From contig JAUWQS010000041.1 in NCBI GenBank assembly GCA_030610915.1, forward strand, positions 1-9,694: 9,694 nt of DNA. The letters run 5' to 3'. Position numbers and translations under genes: made by a program. This DNA is from Pseudomonadota bacterium. Its GTDB lineage: Bacteria; Desulfobacterota; Syntrophia; Syntrophales; JADFWA01. Positions within the stretch are counted from its first letter, which is position 1, and every line of letters begins with the position of its first letter. The notes beneath the pieces were generated by a model. The model was given only the letters and a program-made list of their open reading frames with translations, did no database searches and was not told the DNA's origin. Below are positions 1 to 7,162 of this stretch, one piece after another.

Positions 1-1179
1 AACCATCTTTCCAATATTGTAAAAATAAACATCGCAGGACTCCGCGATAGCCCGGTGCAAACTGATTTCACCATGACCACCTTTCTTCCAACACCTGAAT
101 GTCCTGTTGCCCAACTTATACGATCCATCACAAAAAAACGATGTCTCGGGCGTTATCAGACCTTCTTCAAGCGCCGCCGCAGCCACTATCAACTTGTATG
201 TGGAAGCTGGGAGATACTGCCCGGAAATAGCCCTGTTTCTCATTGGATGCAAGGGATTGTTTAAAAGTTTTTCCCAGTTATTTAGAGATATCCCCCTGTT
301 GAACTGATTTGGATTAAAAGCCGGACTGCTCACCATTGCCATCACCGAACCATCACGAGGATTCATCACTATGACTGAACCTGCCTTTCCCTCAAGGGCA
401 TCCCAGGCAATATTCTGCAGATAAGAATCAATTGTAAGAACAACATTGCAGCCGGGGACAGGATCAACCTTCTCCATAACCCTCAATTCTCGACCGACAA
501 CGTCCACTTCAACCTGCTTTCCACCCCTCTGGCCTTTGATATACCTATCCAGATATTTTTCGATCCCCTGCTTTCCCACCATATCGCCGGACTTATAGCT
601 GCCGGAAGTATCACTCGCCAGATTATCACTGCTAATCTCGCCAACATAACCGAGGATATGGGCCATTATATCTCCAAAAATATATTTTCTGACGGGCATT
701 ACATCAACAGCCACGCCCGGCAAATACAGAGAGTTAGTCTCAATCAGGGAAAGTTTCTCCCTGCTTATGTTTCTCTCAAGTTTAATCGGCACGAACGGTT
801 TTCTTGTTTTCCTATGGACAACATCTCCACCGGAAAACTCAAGGAGTTTTTGTGCATACAAACCCTTTATCCTTCCCACCACACTATCGACATCCTTAGC
901 ATCCTCCGGAATAATTGAGACATCGAAGGAAGCCTGATTGCCAACCAGAATATCACCTTTAATATCATAAATCCGGCCCCTTAAAGGTTTGATCTCACGA
1001 AGGCAAATCCTGTTGTTTTCAGATCTTTGTCTGAAGACATCTCCCCTTATAACCTGGAGGTACCACATCCTGACGATTAAAACAGATAGCGCTATCGATA
1101 TAACCCATAAAAAAAACCTGAACCTGTTCCTGAGATCGGCCGGATTATGTCCTGTTAATCTGTCTTGTCTCCCCGCCAT
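1..1179 (-). CDS. mrdA: Penicillin-binding protein 2 (elongasome transpeptidase), 3' end cut by the window
   Basis: This is the class B penicillin-binding protein that crosslinks peptidoglycan during cell elongation; it sits in the inner membrane with its bulk in the periplasm. The first 393 residues are visible and the reading frame stays open to base 1. A short basic cytoplasmic tail is followed by one membrane anchor (about residues 22-40). The PBP dimerisation domain follows, with the signature PLRGRIYDIKGD at 65-76 and VGKQGIEKYLD at 201-211. The transpeptidase domain starts near 245 and has the active-site SxxK at S326-T-Y-K329 and the SxN-type motif as S381-C-D383, the SxD form common in PBP2. 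The KTG motif would lie beyond the window. The ATG at 1177-1179 has a GAGG about 9 nt upstream and lies inside the end of mreD (35-nt overlap), which suggests translational coupling. The residue before the active-site serine is alanine (LPAS) where PBPs usually have glycine. Position after mreD favours PBP2 over FtsI. Confidence 0.94.
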   Translation of the reverse strand, partial: MAGRQDRLTGHNPADLRNRFRFFLWVISIALSVLIVRMWYLQVIRGDVFRQRSENNRICLREIKPLRGRIYDIKGDILVGNQASFDVSIIPEDAKDVDSVVGRIKGLYAQKLLEFSGGDVVHRKTRKPFVPIKLERNISREKLSLIETNSLYLPGVAVDVMPVRKYIFGDIMAHILGYVGEISSDNLASDTSGSYKSGDMVGKQGIEKYLDRYIKGQRGGKQVEVDVVGRELRVMEKVDPVPGCNVVLTIDSYLQNIAWDALEGKAGSVIVMNPRDGSVMAMVSSPAFNPNQFNRGISLNNWEKLLNNPLHPMRNRAISGQYLPASTYKLIVAAAALEEGLITPETSFFCDGSYKLGNRTFRCWKKGGHGEISLHRAIAESCDVYFYNIGKMV

Positions 1180-1672
1180 TCAACAAAACCTCGAACCTAC
1201 TGAATATGGTAAAAAGCGCCGGACTGAGAACGCCGGTCACCAATGCCTGAGGCAAAAATACCCGCAAGACATCATGAAACATATCGACCCCAAGGAAAAA
1301 CTTATAAATTAAGATGGTCGCAATCCCCTCTGAAAAAGCACATGTAAACGTGAAACCCATTATGAAGGTCAGACCTTCCATATAAACTCTCAGAGAAACA
1401 ACCCTGGAAAGAAAAAAAATCGCCACATAAATAAATGTAAAAAGACCGGGTATCGAACCGGTTACACAATCAAGAAAAAACCCGAGGATAAAGGACATAA
1501 CGCCACCTTTTATGATATCTAAGTAAAAGCCGGCATACACAACCAATACCAAAGATATTTCAAGTCCTATCTTGCCCATAAAAAAGAGGTCAAGAACAGT
1601 CGTCTGAAAAACGATCAGCAGCAAGGAAAATACCGGCAGGAAAATATAATAGACCATCTTGGCATCCTTCAT
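1145..1672 (-). CDS. mreD: Rod shape-determining protein MreD
   Basis: This is the small integral membrane partner of MreC in the elongasome; it helps place cell-wall synthesis along the cylinder. The product has up to 175 residues and is almost entirely hydrophobic, with about five or six membrane segments (roughly 8-24, 36-52, 56-72, 78-92, 98-120, 138-156). The family hallmark, a Gly/Leu-rich segment with an acidic residue, is seen as GFFLDCVTGSIPG around 64-76. Sequence divergence is high in this family, so synteny (after mreC, overlapping mrdA) carries much of the identification. The first ATG (1670-1672) has no visible ribosome binding site, while the ATG five codons later (1655-1657) has AAGGA at 1665-1669, 7 nt upstream. 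The real protein may therefore be 170 residues. A 337-nt repeat-bearing spacer separates it from mreC, unusual inside this operon. Confidence 0.93.
   Translation of the reverse strand: MKDAKMVYYIFLPVFSLLLIVFQTTVLDLFFMGKIGLEISLVLVVYAGFYLDIIKGGVMSFILGFFLDCVTGSIPGLFTFIYVAIFFLSRVVSLRVYMEGLTFIMGFTFTCAFSEGIATILIYKFFLGVDMFHDVLRVFLPQALVTGVLSPALFTIFSRFEVLLNGGETRQINRT
1655..1669 (-). promoter_or_regulatory. Ribosome binding site favouring the second ATG of mreD
   Basis: Read on the minus strand, AAGGA (1665-1669) lies 7 nt before an in-frame ATG at 1655-1657. The annotated first ATG at 1670-1672 directly precedes this motif and has only an A/T-rich run upstream. This spacing favours initiation at 1657. 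Confidence 0.5.
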
Positions 1673-1720
1673 GAAAAATCAAAGGTAGTTTAAGCCTTGT
1701 TTATTTTGTACCTTGCCAGT

Positions 1721-1741
1721 GAAATTTGAAGTTGGAAATTG
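1721..1741 (+). repeat. Heptad tandem array, three copies of GAAATTK-like unit
   Basis: Three head-to-tail 7-bp units read GAAATTT, GAAGTTG, GAAATTG. The array is the left arm of an inverted repeat whose right arm is at 1771-1791: over 19 bases the two arms pair at 16 positions (1722-1740 against 1773-1791). Confidence 0.75.
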
Positions 1742-1770
1742 GGAAAAACAGAAGTATGTAAATGCATTAT

Positions 1771-1791
1771 CTAATTTCTAATTTCAAGTTT
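1771..1791 (-). repeat. Heptad tandem array, inverted partner of 1721-1741
   Basis: Three units read CTAATTT, CTAATTT, CAAGTTT on the plus strand. Fifteen bases (1773-1787) are the exact reverse complement of 7119-7133, in a different spacer, so the word is dispersed and not local. Confidence 0.75.
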
Positions 1792-1935
1792 GATGAACTC
1801 GTAAAAAATCGGATTTCGTTAATGTGTCATTTCGACCAACGGGAGAAATCCTATTTTTTCAATAGGTTGCAGAATAAAGATTTCTCGTTTCACTCGAAAT
1901 GACAGGCCAGAGGGACTTTTTACGAAGGCATCAAG
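1789..1935. repeat. Nested imperfect palindrome (MITE-like or intergenic palindromic repeat)
   Basis: The outer arms are 1789-1810 (starting TTTGATGAACTCG, ending in an A-run and TC) and 1914-1935 (GACTTTTTACG ... CATCAAG), which pair at most positions. The inner arms are 1826-1850 and 1879-1903; they begin and end with GTCATTTCGA and GAGAAATC, match at 19 of 25 positions, and differ in the centre. A small CTATT/AATAG hairpin (1851-1865) lies in the loop. The element encodes nothing. Its terminal inverted arms and position within an operon suggest a mobile or formerly mobile miniature element, but I cannot identify a target-site duplication with confidence. Confidence 0.75.
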
Positions 1936-2009
1936 TTTCGGCATCCTGAATTAGGCAAAAAATACATACCTTTTTAAAAAAGTGTGAGCTGGTAACTATG
2001 AGGATGCTG

Positions 2010-2837
2010 TCATCTTTTATCTTTCTCGTCTGATAATATCACAAGCGCCTCTTCAAGCCTTGATGAATCAACAGCCGGAGACACTAAAATTTCCTGGAAT
2101 AAACCAAACTTTTTCTTTTGTACTTTTTTGACAACACCGAGAAGCAACCCCTTGGGGAAAACGCCTGCCAGCCCCGAAGAAATTACATTATCTCCAACCC
2201 TAACATCCTCCGAGCGCTGAACGTATTTTAGGATACATCCATCACCCCCACGTCCCTGCAGCACACCTTGCGCTCTGCTTCTCTGAATAAGGGCATCGAT
2301 ATTACTATTATTATCTATCAAAAGAAGTACCCTTGACACATTCCATGAAGCTTCTACTATCCTGCCTATAATGCCTTCACTGGTCAGGACTGGAAATCCC
2401 TCTTTTACACCATCTGCAGTTCCTCTGTTAATCAATATCATCTTAAACACAGATGAGCGACTTCCGCCTATAATCTCTGCAATAACCGTGGGATAATTGA
2501 TATTTTCCTTCAGATTGAGAAGTTTCTTTAAGCGCATTCCCTCCAGATACATCTCTCTGTATTGGTTAGTCTCACCCCTCAATGAGACAATCTCTCCCCT
2601 GAGCTTTTTGTTCTCCTCCTCCAGACCCACGAAAAAGATGTATCTCCTCCATACGCCGCTTATACCATCCATTGATGAATTAATAATATTTCCCAGAGGC
2701 GCCGCTGCTTCCAAAACCAGTCTCCTGATAAAACCTGTCCCGCCTAACTGCTTTAAATTAAAAGAAAGTATTATAATGGAGATGATTATAAGGATGGATG
2801 CTATGATAATTGTCTGGTATTTCCCGGGAGACGACAT
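2010..2837 (-). CDS. mreC: Rod shape-determining protein MreC
   Basis: This periplasmic scaffold protein of the elongasome links MreB/MreD in the membrane to PBP2 and helps activate it. The product is 275 residues, normal for the family. A short cytoplasmic tail precedes one membrane anchor (about 9-26). A predicted coiled coil spans about 70-112 (rich in E, K, L, with EEENKKLRGEIVSLRGE at 73-89), and the two-lobed beta domain spans about 115-270. Family landmarks include INRGTADGV (136-144), EGIIGRIVEAS (154-164), and GLAGVFPKGLLLG (222-234). The ATG at 2835-2837 is the only sensible start, although only a weak GTGAAAG-type sequence precedes it. It lies 120 nt after mreB, and the spacer carries heptad repeats and a hairpin. 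The coding sequence shows no damage. Confidence 0.96.
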   Translation of the reverse strand: MSSPGKYQTIIIASILIIISIIILSFNLKQLGGTGFIRRLVLEAAAPLGNIINSSMDGISGVWRRYIFFVGLEEENKKLRGEIVSLRGETNQYREMYLEGMRLKKLLNLKENINYPTVIAEIIGGSRSSVFKMILINRGTADGVKEGFPVLTSEGIIGRIVEASWNVSRVLLLIDNNSNIDALIQRSRAQGVLQGRGGDGCILKYVQRSEDVRVGDNVISSGLAGVFPKGLLLGVVKKVQKKKFGLFQEILVSPAVDSSRLEEALVILSDEKDKR

Positions 2838-2860
2838 CTTTCACATGTTAAAAGCTATCA

Positions 2861-2888
2861 ACCGTAAACCGTGAACCGTGAACCATTG
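2861..2888 (+). repeat. ACCGTGA heptad tandem repeat
   Basis: Consecutive 7-bp units read ACCGTAA, ACCGTGA, ACCGTGA and a decayed ACCATTG. The tract sits in the mreB-mreC spacer, 24 bases upstream of the mreC start codon. Confidence 0.8.
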
Positions 2889-2911
2889 CTTGGTTCCGGC
2901 TTGTCTATGTT

Positions 2912-2948
2912 AGGTTGTTTTTCCTTCAGCCTTCAGCCTAAACAACCT
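2912..2948. repeat. Hairpin with CTTCAGC heptads in its loop, just after the mreB stop
   Basis: A perfect 9-bp inverted repeat, AGGTTGTTT (2912-2920) with AAACAACCT (2940-2948), encloses a 19-nt loop. The loop contains two exact 7-bp units CTTCAGC at 2924-2930 and 2931-2937. The stem ends 9 nt downstream of the mreB stop codon in transcript direction. It could slow or process the mreB-mreC message, giving more MreB than MreC, but there is no T-run for a classical intrinsic terminator. Confidence 0.7.
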
Positions 2949-2957
2949 GAGCAGTTA

Positions 2958-4169
<1,212 letters not shown>

Positions 4170-5771
4170 ATGCTTCAATTAATGAGAAAACATGCCAAAA
4201 GCTGGCTTATAAAAATAATATTAGGTATTATTATAATTGTCTTCATCTTTTATTTCGGTTCCATCAGGGGGAAAAGACAAGCCGAATCTATAGCCATAAT
4301 AGACAACCAAAGTATTTCTTATGACAACTTTCGGGACGAATATCAAGGTCTCATTAACCTCTACCGTCAGCGGTTTGGAAATAATCTTACAGACGATGTC
4401 TTGAAGAAATTGAACCTGAAACAGCAGGCGCTGGATAACCTGATTAACAGGGCCATCACCATTCGGAAGGCTGATGAACTCAAACTGTCTGTTGATGACA
4501 GTGAAATCAGGGATTATATACGTTCACATCCGGCTTTCCAAAAAAACGGCGCTTTTGACGATCAGATATACCAACGGACACTCCGCTACTATAAGATGAG
4601 TCCGGAAGACTTTGAAACTTCACAAAAAATGGCGCTGAAGATCGCAAAATTAGAGGGGCTTATAACGAAATCCGTAAAGGTCTCTGAAAAAGAGATATAT
4701 GATATTTACAGAATTCAAAATGAAAAAATAAACTTGGAATTCATCAAGATTGCCGCCTGCGGTTTTAAATCCAAGGTCAAACCAACCGACGTCGACCTGA
4801 GAAAACATTTTGAAGAAGGTCACGAGCATTTCCGCATTCCGGAAAAGGCGCAGATTAAATACATTGAGTTTACGGGGATGGATTTTGCAAAATCCGTCAA
4901 GGTTTCAGAAAATGACGTGACTGACTATTACAATCTTCATAAGAACAAATATACAAAACGGGGAGAGGAGGCGCTCCCACTGTCCGAGGCAAGAGACAAG
5001 ATAACTACCGAAATAAAGTGGACAAAGGGGATGAGGACAGCCTTACGCGAGGCACAAAAGGCACACGACACAATCTACCAGGAAGAAAACTTTGAAGATT
5101 ATGCATCGATAAACGGGCTGAAGATAAACATCACAGGATTTTTTGCAAGGGCCAATCCTCCCGGGGAACTCAGTCACATCGATGACATTGCCCAAGACGT
5201 CTTCGGACTGCGCACGGGAGAGATAAGCCCCGTCCTGTCAACTTCGAAAGGATTTTATGTAATAAAGGCGGTTTCCACGAGACCATCTTATATACCGAAA
5301 TTTGAGGAAGCAAAAAAAGATATCGAAAAAAACTTTATCGACAAAGAATCTCGTATCCTGTGCAGAAAAGAGGCCGAGATGATTCTTCATCGCCTTAAAA
5401 GTGGTGAAGAGATCGGCAGCTTCTCTCGTAAGGGGGAATTTGAAATTTCCGAGACGGGACTCTTTATTCCAAATCCCAACATACCAAAGATCGGTTTCTC
5501 AAGAGAGCTTGAAGAATCTCTCTTCCAGATATCGAAAAAAAGACCGTATCCTGACAATGTATTTTATGTGAACAGAAATTTTGTGATTATAAAACTCAAA
5601 GAGAAAGGAAAGCTGGACGATAAAGACTTTGAGGCAAAAAAAGCCAACCTTAAAAATATTCTATTAAAAATAAAAGGTGACGAATGCTTCCGGTCGTGGA
5701 TAGAGGGAATCAGAATATCCATGATAAAAGAAGGAAAGCTAAAGATAACTACCCAGGCAGATAGGCTGTAG
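4170..5771 (+). CDS. Membrane-anchored SurA/PpiD-type periplasmic folding chaperone, degenerate parvulin domain
   Basis: Probable periplasmic chaperone for outer-membrane or secreted proteins, tethered in the inner membrane as PpiD is. The 533-residue product begins with a positively charged tail and a single hydrophobic anchor (about 12-30, no cleavage site evident). A SurA_N-like helical chaperone domain follows (about 36-185), including ALDNLINRAI (87-96), which matches the usual QxLxxLIxxxL pattern. Residues about 305-370 resemble the second half of a parvulin (rotamase) domain: FEDYAS, then VFGLRTGEISPVLSTSKGFY (344-363), then VIKAV. The usual first parvulin strand (the HILI-type motif) is not recognisable, so isomerase activity is doubtful. 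A charged helical tail (375-533) ends the protein. The ATG at 4170 has AAGGAG 7 nt upstream. It is divergent from mreB, an arrangement that puts two envelope-biogenesis functions side by side. I name the family but not a specific gene. Confidence 0.86.
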   Translation: MLQLMRKHAKSWLIKIILGIIIIVFIFYFGSIRGKRQAESIAIIDNQSISYDNFRDEYQGLINLYRQRFGNNLTDDVLKKLNLKQQALDNLINRAITIRKADELKLSVDDSEIRDYIRSHPAFQKNGAFDDQIYQRTLRYYKMSPEDFETSQKMALKIAKLEGLITKSVKVSEKEIYDIYRIQNEKINLEFIKIAACGFKSKVKPTDVDLRKHFEEGHEHFRIPEKAQIKYIEFTGMDFAKSVKVSENDVTDYYNLHKNKYTKRGEEALPLSEARDKITTEIKWTKGMRTALREAQKAHDTIYQEENFEDYASINGLKINITGFFARANPPGELSHIDDIAQDVFGLRTGEISPVLSTSKGFYVIKAVSTRPSYIPKFEEAKKDIEKNFIDKESRILCRKEAEMILHRLKSGEEIGSFSRKGEFEISETGLFIPNPNIPKIGFSRELEESLFQISKKRPYPDNVFYVNRNFVIIKLKEKGKLDDKDFEAKKANLKNILLKIKGDECFRSWIEGIRISMIKEGKLKITTQADRL

Positions 5772-5777
5772 GGAATG

Positions 5778-5800
5778 AAAATATTAAAATGAAAAATGAG
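5778..5800 (+). repeat. Dispersed repeat word with TGAAAAA/TGAG heptads, shared with 7975-7991
   Basis: Seventeen bases (5778-5794) are the exact reverse complement of 7975-7991 in another spacer. Two 7-bp units, AAATGAA and AAATGAG, occupy 5787-5800. It starts 6 nt after the chaperone stop codon. Confidence 0.7.
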
Positions 5801-5815
5801 ATGGCGGCCGGGTGG

Positions 5816-5860
5816 CATGGACAAACCATGTGCCGGACTTTGATCCGGTATTGTTTGTCC
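5816..5860 (+). terminator. Two-tier hairpin downstream of the chaperone gene, possible transcript end
   Basis: An outer perfect 8-bp stem GGACAAAC (5819-5826) with GTTTGTCC (5853-5860) encloses an inner 5-bp stem CCGGA (5833-5837) with TCCGG (5844-5848). A competing hairpin CATGG/CCATG (5816-5820, 5826-5830) shares bases with the outer stem. No T-run follows, so it is not a classical intrinsic terminator; it may instead protect the 3' end or be another repeat element. Confidence 0.35.
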
Positions 5861-5932
5861 GTGCGTAACTACTCAGGCTGTTGGCGCTCCGCAAGAAATG
5901 CTCTCTGGGTGTCTTTTACTTTAGTCCCTTAG

Positions 5933-6043
5933 TCGTGAAATTCGTGCAAAAATGGCAAAAGAATTCGCTACATCCACGAATTACACGAATTTACACAAAA
6001 TTTAAAAATACGTTTTGTTTGTTTATTCGTGAAATTCGTGGAT
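5933..6043. repeat. TTCGTGAAA-type 9-bp-period direct and inverted repeat
   Basis: The inverted arms 5972-5990 (ATCCACGAATTACACGAAT) and 6025-6043 pair at 18 of 19 positions around a 34-nt A/T-rich loop. Inside each arm the unit CACGAATTW repeats at 9-bp spacing. A third, direct copy of TCGTGAAATTCGTG occurs at 5933-5946, identical over 14 bases to 6028-6041. Confidence 0.8.
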
Positions 6044-6062
6044 AGGTTTTTAGCTTTTCCGG

Positions 6063-6099
6063 CTTGTCCAGGTTAGGCGCTAACAACCTTCAGCCTTCT
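6063..6099 (+). repeat. Repeat segment related to 2897-2937 and 9473-9484, abutting the next start codon
   Basis: The segment reads CTTGTCCAGGTTAGGCGCTA, then AACAACC and CTTCAGC (6088-6094). It resembles the mreB-mreC spacer (CGGCTTGTCTATGTTAGGTTG with CTTCAGC units), and GGTTAGGCGCTA (6071-6082) is repeated exactly at 9473-9484. It leaves no room for a ribosome binding site before the ATG at 6103. Confidence 0.6.
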
Positions 6100-6102
6100 T
6101 AT

Positions 6103-7041
6103 ATGAACACATATAGTAAATTACTCAAAGAAGGTTTCCTGTCAGGCATCATGAAGGGGTGGGGCGGCTTTATCTGGATGTTAAAGATTGTGGTCCCAGT
6201 CTCTCTTTTTACCGCTTTTCTGGCGTGGAGCGGCTTGATTAACAGAATCGATTTTCTCATCCAGCCCGCTATGAGCCTGTTCAACCTGCCGGCCATGGCC
6301 GCTCTGCCTCTAATGATCGGCATGCTCTCCAACCTGTATGGCGCTATAGCAGCAATGGCCGTGCTGCCTTTAACTAAAGAACAGATGACCCTGATCGCTC
6401 TTTTCCTTCTGATTGCCCACAACCTGATTCAAGAGGGTATTATTCAGGCCAGATCAAAGATTCATCCTGTAAAGGCCACTCTTTTCCGTCTTGTAACGGC
6501 CACAATCGCAGTGGTTTTAGTATCGCCTTTTTTTGACACTCCGACATCAACTTCATTAGCTGTAGAAATATCCTCACCAGTCTCACAACCATTCATTGAA
6601 ATGTTAAAAAGCTGGGGTATTACCACATTTTACCTCAGTATCAAGATATTTGTGATTATCATGAGTATATTGACACTGCTTGAAATAGTCAGGACCATGG
6701 GCTGGATCAACCATATTGTAAAACTGCTCGCACCTGTTCTGAAGATACTTGGTCTGAGACCAAATGTCGGTATTTTATGGGTTACTGCCGCCCTATTTGG
6801 CATCGCTTCAGGGGGGGCGGTGATCGTTGAAGAGATCAAAGAAGGAAACCTGACAGAGGAAGAACTGGAGGAGCTGCACCTTTCCATCGGCATCAACCAT
6901 GCCATGATCGAAGACCCTTCAATCTTTTTGTCTCTGGGATTGAGCGCATTCTGGCTCTGGGTTCCCCGACTCGCTATGGCAATAATTGCCGTTCGCCTGT
7001 TAGGTTTGTGGCGACTGTTTAGAAAAAGATGCCACCTGTAA
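6103..7041 (+). CDS. Nucleoside recognition (Gate) domain membrane protein
   Basis: Polytopic inner-membrane protein with two Gate (nucleoside recognition) domains, related to SpmA/SpmB and to uncharacterised transport-like proteins; substrate unknown. The 312 residues hold about eight hydrophobic segments (approximately 24-44, 62-86, 93-110, 125-142, 174-198, 205-217, 222-243, 273-305). The two halves look duplicated: the first carries GMLSNLYGAIAAM (73-85) and AHNLIQEG (105-112), the second LFGIASGGAVIVEE (231-244) and GINHAMIEDPSIF (263-275). The paired H-N/N-H plus acidic motifs may bind ligand or be structural. The ATG at 6103 is chosen because the longer frame from a TTG at 6064 is translated repeat DNA. 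No Shine-Dalgarno precedes 6103; an in-frame ATG at 6151 has a poor one, so the start is uncertain. It converges with the prephenate dehydrogenase gene. Confidence 0.85.
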   Translation: MNTYSKLLKEGFLSGIMKGWGGFIWMLKIVVPVSLFTAFLAWSGLINRIDFLIQPAMSLFNLPAMAALPLMIGMLSNLYGAIAAMAVLPLTKEQMTLIALFLLIAHNLIQEGIIQARSKIHPVKATLFRLVTATIAVVLVSPFFDTPTSTSLAVEISSPVSQPFIEMLKSWGITTFYLSIKIFVIIMSILTLLEIVRTMGWINHIVKLLAPVLKILGLRPNVGILWVTAALFGIASGGAVIVEEIKEGNLTEEELEELHLSIGINHAMIEDPSIFLSLGLSAFWLWVPRLAMAIIAVRLLGLWRLFRKRCHL

Positions 7042-7162
7042 GATTAATGACTTCTCAATAAAGTCGAGTAAAATCAAAAACTGTAGTGGTTCGATTTATC
7101 GTAAGCATTCACGGAATGTTGAAATTAGAAATTGAGCTGATACTGGCATATCTCAGAGGAGT
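7042..7162. other. Convergent spacer with a GAAATTA heptad pair
   Basis: This 121-nt spacer lies between two convergent stop codons. TTGAAATTAGAAATT at 7119-7133 is identical to the reverse complement of 1773-1787 and contains two 7-bp units (7121-7134). A weak GACTT/AAGTC pair near 7049-7065 is the only stem I see; no clear terminator is present despite the convergent layout. Confidence 0.55.

Larger units (their letters stand above)
1673..2009. other. 337-nt spacer inside the mre operon, filled with repeats, no gene seen
   Basis: No credible reading frame is present. The spacer holds an inverted pair of 7-bp-period arrays (1721-1741 and 1771-1791), then a nested palindrome (1789-1935), then about 70 nt of plain A/T-rich DNA up to the mreC stop. 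In most bacteria mreC and mreD are close or overlapping, so this spacer looks like a later insertion. I see no convincing stem followed by a T-run that would end mreBC transcription. Confidence 0.7.
5772..6102. other. 331-nt spacer with several repeats and a hairpin, no gene seen
   Basis: The spacer contains, in order: a heptad tract with a dispersed 17-bp word (5778-5800), a hairpin (5816-5860), about 70 nt of unremarkable sequence, a 9-bp-period direct and inverted repeat (5933-6043), and a CTTCAGC-type tail that runs into the next start codon. No reading frame with protein character was found. Confidence 0.65.

Noticed and set aside
55..1312. Plus-strand frames across the mrdA region
   Set aside because: The minus strand encodes a continuous PBP2 with SxxK and dimerisation-domain motifs through the whole region.
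1673..2009. Remnant insertion sequence or frameshifted gene in the mreC-mreD gap
   Set aside because: Six-frame reading by eye shows no transposase-like residue pattern; the region is explained by palindromes and heptads.
2861..2937. Possible CRISPR-like array
   Set aside because: Units are 7 bp with no spacers between them, there are only two to four copies, and no cas gene is present.
6064..6102. Thirteen-codon N-terminal extension of the Gate protein from a TTG
   Set aside because: The extension is translated repeat DNA shared with other spacers, and family proteins begin near the KLLKEGF segment.
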